64,000 nt of DNA from Microterricola viridarii (GTDB lineage: Bacteria; Actinomycetota; Actinomycetes; Actinomycetales; Microbacteriaceae), in the NCBI RefSeq assembly GCF_001542775.1, contig NZ_CP014145.1, positions 1,240,001 to 1,304,000 on the forward strand, in the 5' to 3' direction. Within the stretch, counting starts at the first letter, position 1, and every line of letters begins with the position of its first letter. Below, one piece after another: positions 1 through 8,435 of the stretch. Both the position numbers and the translations under genes were made by a program. The notes beneath the pieces are model-generated. The model ran no database searches. It saw only the letters and a list, made by a program, of their open reading frames with translations, and had not been told where the DNA came from.

Positions 1-855
1 CTCCGCACGGGCGGCGGCGAGCACGAAGTTTGCCCACAACGCGCCCAGATCGAAGCCGGTCGGGCCGTAGAAGCCGAACTCGCTGTCGAACGCCCGCAGA
101 GAAGCGGGGCGCCCTCCAGACTCGGCGCGAACAAACACCGACCCGGTGTGCAGGTCGCCGTGCAGCAGCGACTGTGCGCTCGACATGAAGCGGTACTTGG
201 CGAGCCCGATCTCGCGGAGCACGTCCCGGTCTCGGCGGAGCGCGTCGACATCCGCCTCGTTGCCCGGCAGCACCGCATTGTGCTCGTGCTCGATGTAGGG
301 CTCGGTGAAGACCAGGTTCTCGGTGATCTCGCACAGCTCGGGGTTCACCGTCCGCGCGACCAGCCGCTTCTGCTCGAGAGGGTCGAGGCCGAACACCGAC
401 GAGGCGAAGGAGGTGCGGGCGACGTAGCGGCCCACCTCTGCGGCCGCCCAGCCCTGCACGCGGCCGCTGTTCAGCTCGCTGCGCCACACGTCGTGGTCTG
501 AGAGATCCTCCATCGCGAGGACGAAGTGCGCCTGGTCGAAGTCGAACAGGGCGGGAACATGGGCAGCGTCCGCTCGCTCGTGGGTGTCCAGGACCACCCA
601 TTCGCGTGTGCTGCGCTCCCTGGTCATGGGCCAACTGGGATCGGTGCGCACATGGGGCAGCGACTGCTTGAGCACGAGGGAGGAGCCGTGGGCGTCGCGC
701 ACGATGAAAACGAGGTTGAGGTTGCCGTCGCCCACCTCGACGACCGAGCTGAGCGCCGAGGCATCGATCCGAGGTCTCAGCGCCGGCCGGGAGGCAAGAT
801 AGTGCGGAACGGTGGCCAGCGTCAGCTGGTCGAAGTCTGGGGTCGTGCGCGCCAC
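1..855 (-). CDS. mtnK: S-methyl-5-thioribose kinase, 3' end beyond window
   Basis: Phosphorylates methylthioribose in the methionine salvage pathway that recycles methylthioadenosine. Reading the minus strand from a GTG at 855 gives 285 uninterrupted codons that run off the left edge; the family is about 400 residues, so roughly the last quarter is missing. The nucleotide-binding segment GDGNLNLVF lies at residues 42-50, followed by a typical KQSLPHVR stretch, and the last visible residues (TGFDLGALWANFVLAA) also fit the family. The GTG has AAAGGA upstream (about 9 nt). It diverges from mtnD, which acts later in the same pathway; other mtn genes would be expected to the left. Confidence 0.93.
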   Translation of the reverse strand, partial: MARTTPDFDQLTLATVPHYLASRPALRPRIDASALSSVVEVGDGNLNLVFIVRDAHGSSLVLKQSLPHVRTDPSWPMTRERSTREWVVLDTHERADAAHVPALFDFDQAHFVLAMEDLSDHDVWRSELNSGRVQGWAAAEVGRYVARTSFASSVFGLDPLEQKRLVARTVNPELCEITENLVFTEPYIEHEHNAVLPGNEADVDALRRDRDVLREIGLAKYRFMSSAQSLLHGDLHTGSVFVRAESGGRPASLRAFDSEFGFYGPTGFDLGALWANFVLAAARAE

Positions 856-991
856 GCTGAAAGGTCCTTTGCTCTGGAAATCGGAAGCCTAGCGAGCAGG
901 GAACCCAGCAGCGTGCATCGTGTGACGCAGTGTTACCGAGGGACCCCTCCGAACCGGGTGGTCGGCGGCCCGCCGTCGTTACGATTGCCGC

Positions 992-1567
992 ATGACTCTT
1001 TTGACCGTGTGGAACGATTCCGACCCAGAGACCCCGGTCGTGCAGACGCGCGATTCCGACGACATCACCCGGATCCTGGCCGGGCTCGGCGCGCGGTTCA
1101 GCCGCTGGGAGCTCAAGGAGATCCCCGCAGACCCCACCCAGGATGAGGTGCTGGAGGCCTACCGCGACGAGATCGCCGCGGTCAATGCTGAGCAGGGGTA
1201 CACCCTCGTCGATGTGATGACGATCGTTCCGGACGAGACGCCCGAGTATCGCGAGAAGGCGGATGCCGCTCGCCAGAAGTTCCTCAGTGAGCACCGCCAC
1301 GACGATGACGAGGATCGCTTCTTCGCCCGCGGCAGCGGCGTGTTCTACCTGCACGCCGACGAGAAGGTGCACGCGGTGTTCTGCGAGGCCGGCGATGTCA
1401 TCTCCGTTCCCGCGAACACCACCCACTGGTTCGACATGGGCACCCAGCCCGCGTACGTGTCGGTGCGCTTCTTCCACGACGACGACGGCTGGGTGGGCAA
1501 CTTCACCGGCAGCGACATCGCGGAGTCGTTCGCCAGCTACGACGAGCTCGCGGCCGTCTCGGTCTGA
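992..1567 (+). CDS. mtnD: Acireductone dioxygenase (ARD)
   Basis: Oxidises the acireductone intermediate of methionine salvage to the methionine keto-acid precursor (Fe form) or to an off-pathway product (Ni form). It is a 191-residue cupin. The four metal ligands are visible as H101, H103, E107 and H145, with the same spacing as the known ARD ligands H96/H98/E102/H140. There is no Shine-Dalgarno sequence. A TACGAT hexamer at 980-985 sits 6 nt before the ATG, so the mRNA may be leaderless. Divergent from mtnK with a 136-bp shared control region; no SAM riboswitch is recognisable there. Confidence 0.93.
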   Translation: MTLLTVWNDSDPETPVVQTRDSDDITRILAGLGARFSRWELKEIPADPTQDEVLEAYRDEIAAVNAEQGYTLVDVMTIVPDETPEYREKADAARQKFLSEHRHDDDEDRFFARGSGVFYLHADEKVHAVFCEAGDVISVPANTTHWFDMGTQPAYVSVRFFHDDDGWVGNFTGSDIAESFASYDELAAVSV

Positions 1568-1574
1568 GAACGCG

Positions 1575-3125
1575 CTACCCGACCAGCCGGGGGAGTGCCT
1601 CGAGCAGCTCCCGGGTGAACGGGTGGGCCGGTGCGGCGAAGACATCCTCCGTCGCACCGCTCTCGACGATGCGCCCGTCCTTCATGACGGCGACCCGGTC
1701 GCTGAGCTGCCGGATGACGCCCAGATCGTGTGAGATGAACACCATGCTGAGGCCCTTCTCGCGCCGCAGGTCGGCGAGCAGCTCGAGGATCTGCGCCTGC
1801 ACGGTGACGTCGAGGGCAGACACGGGCTCGTCGCAGATCAGGATCTCTGGCTCCGCCGCCAACGCCCGGGCGATCGAGACGCGTTGGCGCTGCCCGCCGG
1901 AGAGTGTGAGCGGATGCCGGCCGGCCAGCTCCGGCGCGAGGTCGACCAGATCCAGCAGCTCCTCGACACTGGTGCCGCGGCTGGCGTCGGCGAGAACGCG
2001 CCCGACGCTCCAGCGGGGGTCGAAGGAGCCGAGGCTGTCCTGGTAGATGGCGCCGATCCGGTGCCGGCGTGCCCGGCGGCCCCGCTCCGGCAACGGCGCC
2101 CAGGGCTCGCCGTCGAGGCGCACCGTGCCGGCATCCGGGGTCTCCAACCCGAGCAGGATGCGGGCCAGCGTGCTCTTGCCGGAGCCGGACTCGCCGACGA
2201 GGCCGAGCGTCTCGCCGGCTCGCAGCGTCAGCGAGACCCCGTCGAGGGCCTGCACCGGCCCGCCGGCGGAGGTGAACGCGCGGGAAAGACCGACGGCCTC
2301 CAGCAGTGCCGGGCGCTCTGGCAGCACTGGCGCCTCGGCGGCGAGGAGACGCTGCGTGCGGCCGGGCACCGAGGCGATCAGGCGTTTCGTGTAGCCCTCG
2401 CGGGGCGTACCGAGCACCTCGGCCGTGCTGCCCTGCTCGATGACCCGGCCCGCGCGCATCACGAGGATGCGGTCGGCGAGCTGGCCGACGACGGCGAGGT
2501 CGTGGCTGATCAGCAGGATCGCGGTGCCCTGCTCCTTGATCTCGGCCAACAACTCGAGAATGCGCGCCTGCACGCTGACGTCCAGCGCGGTGGTCGGTTC
2601 GTCGGCAATGACGACGGGCGGGTTCAGTGCGAGGGCGGCGGCGATGAGTGCGCGCTGCCGTAGGCCACCGCTCAGCTCGCCGGAACGGCGGCGCATGGCG
2701 GCATCCGGATCCGGCATGGCAACCCGCTCCAGCAGGGCGCGCACCCGGGTCTGAACCGCGGCGGCGCCGACCCGCTCGTGCAGCCGGATGGAGTCGCCGA
2801 TCTCCCGCCCGATGGGGCGCAGTGGGTCCAGCGACACCAGGGCGTCCTGCAACACCAGGCCGACCTCTTTGCCGCGGATGCCGCGCCACTCGCGTTCCGT
2901 GGCCGAGCGGCGCTCTCGCCCGGCCACGACGAGGCGCTCGGCGTTCACCTCTGCCCGGGCGCCGGCCAGTCCGAGCAGGGCCCGTGCGGTGACGGACTTG
3001 CCCGATCCGGACTCGCCGACGATGGCCACGCACTCGCCCGGGCGCAGCACCAGGTCGACCCCGTGCACCACCGTCTCCGCGCCGAACCGCACGGAGAGGC
3101 CCGCAATATCGAGAAGCTCATTCAC
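1575..3125 (-). CDS. Peptide/nickel-type ABC importer, fused double ATPase (DppD-DppF-like)
   Basis: A 516-residue protein carrying two complete ABC ATPase domains, so one polypeptide replaces the usual DppD/DppF (OppD/OppF) pair. Domain 1: Walker A GESGSGKS 37-44, signature LSGGLRQR near 151, Walker B VVIADEP 171-177. Domain 2: Walker A 311-318, signature LSGGQRQR near 408, Walker B ILICDEP near 428. It energises the adjacent permeases on the cytoplasmic face. GTG 3125 is chosen because it has AGAAGGA upstream and overlaps the permease stop as GTGA; residues upstream in frame do not look like protein. Last gene of the four-gene minus-strand operon. Confidence 0.93.
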   Translation of the reverse strand: MNELLDIAGLSVRFGAETVVHGVDLVLRPGECVAIVGESGSGKSVTARALLGLAGARAEVNAERLVVAGRERRSATEREWRGIRGKEVGLVLQDALVSLDPLRPIGREIGDSIRLHERVGAAAVQTRVRALLERVAMPDPDAAMRRRSGELSGGLRQRALIAAALALNPPVVIADEPTTALDVSVQARILELLAEIKEQGTAILLISHDLAVVGQLADRILVMRAGRVIEQGSTAEVLGTPREGYTKRLIASVPGRTQRLLAAEAPVLPERPALLEAVGLSRAFTSAGGPVQALDGVSLTLRAGETLGLVGESGSGKSTLARILLGLETPDAGTVRLDGEPWAPLPERGRRARRHRIGAIYQDSLGSFDPRWSVGRVLADASRGTSVEELLDLVDLAPELAGRHPLTLSGGQRQRVSIARALAAEPEILICDEPVSALDVTVQAQILELLADLRREKGLSMVFISHDLGVIRQLSDRVAVMKDGRIVESGATEDVFAAPAHPFTRELLEALPRLVG

Positions 3126-3970
3126 TGTGTTGTTCCTTCTCTTCTCTGCACGCGGGTCAACGCCCGGCCGAGCACCGTGCTGGCCACGGTGGTCAGCACG
3201 ATCATCAGGCCCGGGAACACGGTCAGCCACCACGCCGTGCCGATGTAGGGCCGTCCGGCTGCGAGCATCGCTCCCCACTCGGCGGTAGGCGGCAGCGCGC
3301 CCAGGCCGAGGAAGCTCAGCGCCGACGCCCAGACGATCGCCTGTCCGATGCCGAGCGTCGCCAGCACCAGCAACGGCGCGAGCGCGTTCGGCAGGATGTG
3401 CCGGCCGAGGATCCGCTGTGGCCGGTGGCCGAGCACCCGGGCGGCCTCGACGTAGCCGGAGGCGCGGATCGCGCCGAGCTGGCCGCGGATGATCCGGGCG
3501 TAACCCGGTGCGGTCGAGAGTCCGACGGCCAGCGTCGCGGTGACCGGTCCGGGGCCGGCGATCGTGATCACGAGCAGCGCGAGGAGCAGTCCGGGGAACG
3601 CGAACAACACCTCGACGGTGCGGTTCACGGTGAAATCGAGGGCGCGGCCGCCGAACGCGGCGAGCACGGCGAGGGCGAGGCCGAGCAGGAGCCCGATGGC
3701 GGTAGCGGCCAGGCCGATCAGCAGCGAGTTGGCGGTGCCGAAGACGACCCGGCTGTAGACGTCTCGCCCCGACTCGTCGGTGCCGAACCAGTGCATCGGC
3801 GACGGCGGGGAGAACGCCTCGCGCGGGGCGATCTGGTTCGGGTCCAGGGGTGCGACGGCATCCGGAACCACGCAGGCCAACAGCAGATAGAAGGCGAAGG
3901 CCGCCGCCAGCAGGGTCGCCGGGCGCGGCCGAATGCGGCCGGGTGCGGCGCGCAGTTCGAGCGCGCTCAT
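3122..3970 (-). CDS. Peptide/nickel-type ABC importer permease (DppC-like)
   Basis: A 282-residue inner-membrane permease with six predicted hydrophobic segments and the DppC/OppC N-terminal signature [19 protein letters not shown], followed by the binding-protein-dependent transport domain ([21 protein letters not shown] coupling-helix region). ATG 3970 overlaps the stop of the upstream permease (ATGA), and its own stop overlaps the GTG of the ATPase gene (GTGA), so the three genes are probably translationally coupled. Substrate cannot be read from the sequence. Confidence 0.92.
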   Translation of the reverse strand: MSALELRAAPGRIRPRPATLLAAAFAFYLLLACVVPDAVAPLDPNQIAPREAFSPPSPMHWFGTDESGRDVYSRVVFGTANSLLIGLAATAIGLLLGLALAVLAAFGGRALDFTVNRTVEVLFAFPGLLLALLVITIAGPGPVTATLAVGLSTAPGYARIIRGQLGAIRASGYVEAARVLGHRPQRILGRHILPNALAPLLVLATLGIGQAIVWASALSFLGLGALPPTAEWGAMLAAGRPYIGTAWWLTVFPGLMIVLTTVASTVLGRALTRVQRREGTTQ

Positions 3971-4950
3971 GCGGCCTGCCCCTGCCTGCGGGGGTCGACG
4001 AGGGCGGATGCCGTATCGCTCAGCAGCGTCATCAGCACGTAGATGACGGCAACGACCAGCACGACGCCGGTGACGACGGGCACATCGCGGGCGGTGACGG
4101 CCTGCAGCAGGGTGCGGCCGAGGCCGGGCCGGGCGAAGATCGTCTCGACGACGACGGCGCCGGAGAGAAGGGTGCCGAGCGCCCAGCCGGAGAGCGCGAC
4201 GGCGGGGATGGCGGCGTGCCGGATGGTGTGGCGCAGGCTGATGCCCAGCGTTCCCTCGCCGCGCGCCCTGGCCGAGAGCACGAACGGCTGCGCGAGCGCG
4301 TCGAGCATGCCGTCCCGCAGCACGGCGGCCAGGAAGCCGGCGAGCGGGATCGCCAGCGTGAGCACGGGCAGTACGAGGCCGCCCAGCTCGCCGGTGGACA
4401 CCGGCGGGAACCAGCCCAGCGTGGTGCTGAACAGCGCGATCAGCACGGTCGCCAGCCAGAAGTGCGGCAGGGCGGCGCTGGTCAGCTCGATGCCGTTCGC
4501 GACGGATGCCGCGACGCGGCCCGCTCCGGTCGACCAGAGTGCGAGCGCCAGCGCGAACAGCCACGCCAGCACCAGGGCGGCGGCCGCCAGCAGCACGGTG
4601 CCGGGCAGCTGCGCGCCGAGCAAGTCGGCGACGGGAACCTTGAGCGCGTAGGACTGGCCGAGGTCGCCGGAGAGCAGCCGGCCGATCATCGCCGCGTACT
4701 GCACGGGCAGCGGCTGGTCCAGGCCGTACTGCTGTCGCACCTGCTCCAGCGCCTCCGGCGACGCCTGCGAGCCGGGCCCACCGAGCACCGCCAGCGCCGG
4801 GTCGCCCGGGATCAGCCGGAGCGCGAAGAAGGTGAGCGTGGCGACCGCCCAGATCACGACGACGCCGCGCACGAAGACGCCGCCGGCGCAGCGAGCTGCG
4901 ACGGCGGCGATGCTCCGGCGCCCCGTGTTACTTGCTGAGCCAGGCGTCAT
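3967..4950 (-). CDS. Peptide/nickel-type ABC importer permease (DppB-like)
   Basis: A 327-residue permease. It shows the DppB hallmarks LRLIPGDPA near residue 45, [17 protein letters not shown] near 88, and a C-terminal transport domain ending [19 protein letters not shown] and a final membrane helix. ATG 4950 gives a 23-bp overlap with the end of the substrate-binding protein gene. No strong ribosome-binding site is seen, and a start further inside is possible because the first 20 or so residues are not family-specific. Pairs with the DppC-like permease downstream. Confidence 0.88.
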   Translation of the reverse strand: MTPGSASNTGRRSIAAVAARCAGGVFVRGVVVIWAVATLTFFALRLIPGDPALAVLGGPGSQASPEALEQVRQQYGLDQPLPVQYAAMIGRLLSGDLGQSYALKVPVADLLGAQLPGTVLLAAAALVLAWLFALALALWSTGAGRVAASVANGIELTSAALPHFWLATVLIALFSTTLGWFPPVSTGELGGLVLPVLTLAIPLAGFLAAVLRDGMLDALAQPFVLSARARGEGTLGISLRHTIRHAAIPAVALSGWALGTLLSGAVVVETIFARPGLGRTLLQAVTARDVPVVTGVVLVVAVIYVLMTLLSDTASALVDPRRQGQAA

Positions 4951-6577
4951 AGAACGTCGGGGTCGACACGGTGTTGATGGCGCGCGCGCCGTGCAGGGTG
5001 GGCGAGAGCAGGAAGTGGTTCTGCTGGTCGTAGAGCGGCAACACGGTGAAGCTGCCGAGGATCCGCTGCTGCGCCTCGGTGTAGAGGGTCTGCCGCTCGT
5101 CGGCGTTCAGGCTGCTCGCCGCCGTCTCGAGCAGGGTGTCGAGGGCGGGATCGTTCAGCTGCGCCAGGTTGGCGAAGTAGCCGCTCGGCGCGGGCGTGAT
5201 GCTGTCAGAGTGGTAGAGGATCCGCAGCACGTCCGGGCCGACCTTGGTGTACGGCGCGCTGACCACGTCGTAGTTGTTCGTGAACAGCTCGCCGTACCAG
5301 CTGGAGAGGTCGAGCGGGGTGATGTTCACCTCAAAGCCGGCCTCGGCCGCCGTCGCCTGCACCTGCTCGAACAGGGACTGCTCGGCCGGGATCGACTGGT
5401 TCGTGCTGACGGGGAAGGCGAGGCTGAGGCGCTGGCCGTCCTTGGTGCGGATGCCGTCGGCATCCTTCGTCGCCCAGCCGGCCTCGTCGAGCAGGGCGTT
5501 CGCCTTTTTCAGGTCGGTGCCGAACAGCGCCTCATCCGAGTAGCCGAGGGGCTCGACGCTGGAGAGGGCCGAGTAAGAGCGGTCGGCGGTGCCGAAGAAG
5601 AGGGAGTCGATGCCGTCGTTGAGGTCGACGGCGCGGATGAACGCCTCACGCACCGCGGCGTCGTTGAACGGCGCCTTGCCGGAGTTCAACTCGAGCCGGT
5701 TCGAGGCGCCGGGGCGGGGCGCGTCGATGTCGGTGAAAGTGCCGGCGGATGCCGCGGCGGCGAGCGTGTCGGGCTGGGCGTTGTCAATCACCTGCACCTG
5801 GCCGGCCTGCAGCGCCGCGTAGCGGGAGGCGGAGTCCGGCAGGAAGCGCCAGTCGATCGCCTCCAGGTAGGCAGGGCCGCTGTGGCCGGCGTCGGCCGGC
5901 GGCGAGCTGTAGGAGTCGTTGCGCACGAGCGACACGTGGTCCTGCTTCACCCAGCCGGCGACCGCGAACGGGCCGGTGCCGATCGGGGACTGGCAGTTGG
6001 CGTCGATGCCGCGGGCGATGCCGGCTGCGGACTCGATGGCCAGCCACGGCTGGCTGAGCGACTCGAGCAGGGCGCTGTCCGGCGCGCTCAGCGTGAAGCG
6101 GGCGACCGTGTCGCTCACCGCCTCGACGCTGGCCACCTTGCCGAGCGCGAGGTAGCCGGTGGACGAGCCGGTGGCCGGGTCCTGGATGTGCTCGACCGTG
6201 GCCTTCACGTCGGCGGCGGTCAGGGGTGTGCCGTCGCTGAACTGCACGCCGCCCCGCAGCGTGAAGTCCCAGCTCAGGCCGTCATCCGTCGAGCTCCAGC
6301 TGTTGGCCAGCCAGGGGATGATCTGGCCCTTGTCGTCGATCGAGACGAGCGACTCGAGGTACTGCCCGGCGATGAGGGCCTGCGGGTAGTTGCCGCCGAC
6401 GTGCGGGTCGAGGCAGTCCGGCTCGGCGTCGCCGCTGGCGTAGACGAGGGTGCCGCCGCTGACCGGGGTACCCGGGTTGCCGCTGGCGGTGTTGCCGGCT
6501 GGGGTGCTGCACGCGGCGAGCAGGAGGACGGCGGATGCCGCGAGCGGCACGAGCAGGCGGGAGGGCAGGGCAGACAT
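4928..6577 (-). CDS. Peptide/nickel-type ABC importer substrate-binding lipoprotein (SBP family 5)
   Basis: A 549-residue extracytoplasmic solute-binding lipoprotein. The signal peptide ends in the lipobox LLAAC with C23 as the lipidated cysteine, followed by a Ser/Thr/Gly-rich linker and the SBP_bac_5 fold (DGLSWDFTLRGGVQFSDG near 115). ATG 6577 has AAGGA 7 nt upstream; an in-frame ATG at 6637 would put 20 extra residues before the signal peptide and is less likely. First gene of the minus-strand importer operon and divergent from a GntR-type regulator, which could also control it. Ligand (peptide, opine, nickel chelate) is undetermined. Confidence 0.92.
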   Translation of the reverse strand: MSALPSRLLVPLAASAVLLLAACSTPAGNTASGNPGTPVSGGTLVYASGDAEPDCLDPHVGGNYPQALIAGQYLESLVSIDDKGQIIPWLANSWSSTDDGLSWDFTLRGGVQFSDGTPLTAADVKATVEHIQDPATGSSTGYLALGKVASVEAVSDTVARFTLSAPDSALLESLSQPWLAIESAAGIARGIDANCQSPIGTGPFAVAGWVKQDHVSLVRNDSYSSPPADAGHSGPAYLEAIDWRFLPDSASRYAALQAGQVQVIDNAQPDTLAAAASAGTFTDIDAPRPGASNRLELNSGKAPFNDAAVREAFIRAVDLNDGIDSLFFGTADRSYSALSSVEPLGYSDEALFGTDLKKANALLDEAGWATKDADGIRTKDGQRLSLAFPVSTNQSIPAEQSLFEQVQATAAEAGFEVNITPLDLSSWYGELFTNNYDVVSAPYTKVGPDVLRILYHSDSITPAPSGYFANLAQLNDPALDTLLETAASSLNADERQTLYTEAQQRILGSFTVLPLYDQQNHFLLSPTLHGARAINTVSTPTFYDAWLSK

Positions 6578-6666
6578 CAAGGATCCTTGCTGACGTGGGG
6601 GAGCGCGCGGCCCGATCTGCCAGCGCGTGACCATCATGGCACCGGAAAGACCCCCAAGCGCTCAAG

Positions 6667-6695
6667 TTGTTATAGTCCAGCTAGAACAATAGAAT
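6667..6695 (+). promoter_or_regulatory. Promoter with overlapping inverted-repeat operator for gntR
   Basis: TTGTTA (6667-6672), a 17-nt spacer and TAGAAT (6690-6695) form a near-consensus sigma-70-type promoter. The hexamer lies only 6 nt before the GTG at 6702, so the transcript is probably leaderless. The -35 box and spacer carry an inverted repeat, TTGTTATAG (6667-6675) / CTAGAACAA (6681-6689), with one mismatch and a 5-nt centre. This fits autoregulation by the downstream GntR-type repressor (inference). Confidence 0.7.
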
Positions 6696-6701
6696 CAGAT
6701 C

Positions 6702-7052
6702 GTGCTTATTCGTATCGATCCGACGCTCTCCACCCCGCTCTTCGAGCAGCTGGCGGCGAGCATTCGTGCCTCGGTGATCGACGGCCGGCTGACCGTCGGC
6801 GAGCGGCTGCTTCCCGCCAGGGAGCTGGCCGCCGCCCTCGACATCAACGTGCACACGGTGCTGCGCGCCTACCAGATTCTGCGCGAGGAGGGCCTGCTCG
6901 ACATGAGGCCGGGGCGTGGTGCCGTCGTCGCCGGACGCATGGGGCAGCACGCCGCGCTGGCCGGCGCGATCCACGACCTGGTCGACGAGGCCAAGCTGCG
7001 CAACGTTTCCGAGAGCGCGCTGCTCTCCCTGATTAAAGAGGCCTACAAGTAG
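6702..7052 (+). CDS. GntR/YtrA-type transcriptional regulator
   Basis: A 116-residue short GntR-family protein: winged helix-turn-helix (PLFEQLAASIRASVIDG, then LDINVHTVLRAYQILREEG as the recognition region) with only a short C-terminal dimerisation tail, as in the YtrA/YhcF subgroup, which typically represses neighbouring membrane-protein or ABC genes. The GTG start coincides with the expected transcription start 6 nt after the -10 box. It abuts the DUF1648 gene with no gap, so the two are co-transcribed. An inverted repeat over its own promoter is the probable operator. Confidence 0.9.
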   Translation: MLIRIDPTLSTPLFEQLAASIRASVIDGRLTVGERLLPARELAAALDINVHTVLRAYQILREEGLLDMRPGRGAVVAGRMGQHAALAGAIHDLVDEAKLRNVSESALLSLIKEAYK

Positions 7053-8066
7053 ATGACTATTCAGAGGCGTGAAGCCAACAGGGAACAAGCCGCCGTCACC
7101 CGGGCGCGCATCGTGCTCGTGGCCGTCGTGCTGCCGATCGTGATTGCGCTGGCATCCGCGCTGCTGATCATCAGCTGGCTGCCGGAGTTGCCGGTGCAGG
7201 TCGCGATCCACTGGGGAACACAGGGCGTCGACGGCGTCGGCAGCCCGTGGGAGATCATTGCGATCCTGGTGGCCGTTGTGGTGCTCTTCAGCGGTGCGCT
7301 GCTGTTCTCGCTCCGCGACTTCGCCGAGAGCGGTCGTCCAACGCCGACGCACAAGATGCTCGCGGTGACCTCGCTCTGGCTGTCGATTCTGCTGAGCGTC
7401 GGCATGGCGGGATCCATCGCGGTTCAGCGCGGCCTGAGCGACGTGCAGAACGCGCCGGACCCCGCCCCCTGGCTGCTGCTCGGCGCAGCCATCGGCCTGC
7501 TCTGCGCCGTGGCGGCGTGGTTCGTGCTGCCCCGGGCGGATCGCACGCCTCCGTACGCTGTGGAGGTGCCGGCGCTCGACGTCGGCCCGAACGAGCGCGC
7601 ATTCTGGACGGGCACCGTGACGGCGTCCCGCGGCGTGCTGCTGTTCCTCGGCGCCGTCGGCGCCATCCTGATCGTCACCGCCGTGGTCTCGGCACTGTCC
7701 GGGGCGGCCGGCGCCGTTCTCATCGTGCTCGTGGTTCTCGTCGTGCTGGCTTTGGCCCTCACGACGCTGCGCTGGAGAGTGAGCGTCGGCACGCACGGCG
7801 CCTCGGCGGTGTCGGCGGCCGGCTGGCCCGCCGTGCGCATCCCGCTGTCCGGCATCAGCGGGGCCCGCCTCGTCAGCGTCAACCCGCTCGGCGACTTCGG
7901 CGGGTGGGGCTGGCGCTGGGTGGGCGGCCGCTCCGGCATCATCATGCAGGCGGGGCCGGCTCTCGAGGTCACCCGCAGCAACGGCAAGGTGCTCGTCGTG
8001 CCGATCGACGACGCCGAGACGGCCGTCGCCGTGCTGCAGGCCGCTCTCGCCCAGCGCGACGCGTAG
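7053..8066 (+). CDS. DUF1648-domain membrane protein
   Basis: A 337-residue integral membrane protein with about six hydrophobic segments. The N-terminal DUF1648 region is recognised by [19 protein letters not shown], the pattern shared with SdpI-type immunity/signalling proteins. The C-terminal part is a soluble-looking domain (about 265-337) with a Gly/Trp-rich stretch. The ATG immediately follows the regulator's stop codon (TAGATG), so translation is probably coupled. YtrA-type regulators commonly pair with such membrane proteins. Specific role unknown. Confidence 0.85.
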   Translation: MTIQRREANREQAAVTRARIVLVAVVLPIVIALASALLIISWLPELPVQVAIHWGTQGVDGVGSPWEIIAILVAVVVLFSGALLFSLRDFAESGRPTPTHKMLAVTSLWLSILLSVGMAGSIAVQRGLSDVQNAPDPAPWLLLGAAIGLLCAVAAWFVLPRADRTPPYAVEVPALDVGPNERAFWTGTVTASRGVLLFLGAVGAILIVTAVVSALSGAAGAVLIVLVVLVVLALALTTLRWRVSVGTHGASAVSAAGWPAVRIPLSGISGARLVSVNPLGDFGGWGWRWVGGRSGIIMQAGPALEVTRSNGKVLVVPIDDAETAVAVLQAALAQRDA

Positions 8067-8187
8067 CGTCGCGCAAGGCGGCGGCCCGTACCAAGGAAAC
8101 CTGCGGAACAGGGACCGATGCCGGTGCGTCCTCGTGGTGGCGACTGGAGGCTGCAGGCGCCCGTTCCCTGCCGGGCCGCCGACCCGC

Positions 8188-8435
8188 TATTCTTAGAGGC
8201 ACAGACTGCGAACCGGCCATCACCGGGGAGTCCTCGGAAGAGAACAGGCAGATGCCCCGGCATCCGACTGAGGTAGAACCGAGCGGGGCTGGCCCGTCAA
8301 CGCCAAGGAACAAGCGGCTCACCGCCCGCCGAAGAGGGCAGCGGGGAGCAAGCGAGGTGGTACCGCGGCAGGCCGACAAGCCCGCCGTCCTCGTGGAAGT
8401 GGCCAACAGCATCCGTAGCCGTCCAGGAGACACAC
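8188..8435 (+). promoter_or_regulatory. T-box riboswitch of ileS (isoleucine tRNA sensor)
   Basis: The stretch between the DUF1648 gene and ileS is a T-box leader. The T-box core TGGTACCGCG is at 8358-8367; its TGGT would pair with the ACCA end of uncharged tRNA-Ile. An ATC (Ile) specifier codon sits at 8219-8221 in a short stem-I context (GGCCATCACCGGGG), as in the actinobacterial class with a shortened stem I. That class is known to act on translation; consistent with this, the leader runs directly into the ribosome-binding site AGGAG before GTG 8436 and no terminator is seen. A -10-like TATTCT lies at 8188-8193. 8067-8187 shows nothing else recognisable. Confidence 0.9.

Noticed and set aside
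856..991. SAM riboswitch or S-box in the mtnK-mtnD region
   Set aside because: No conserved S-box core or terminator pair is visible in the 136 bp; only promoter-like hexamers.
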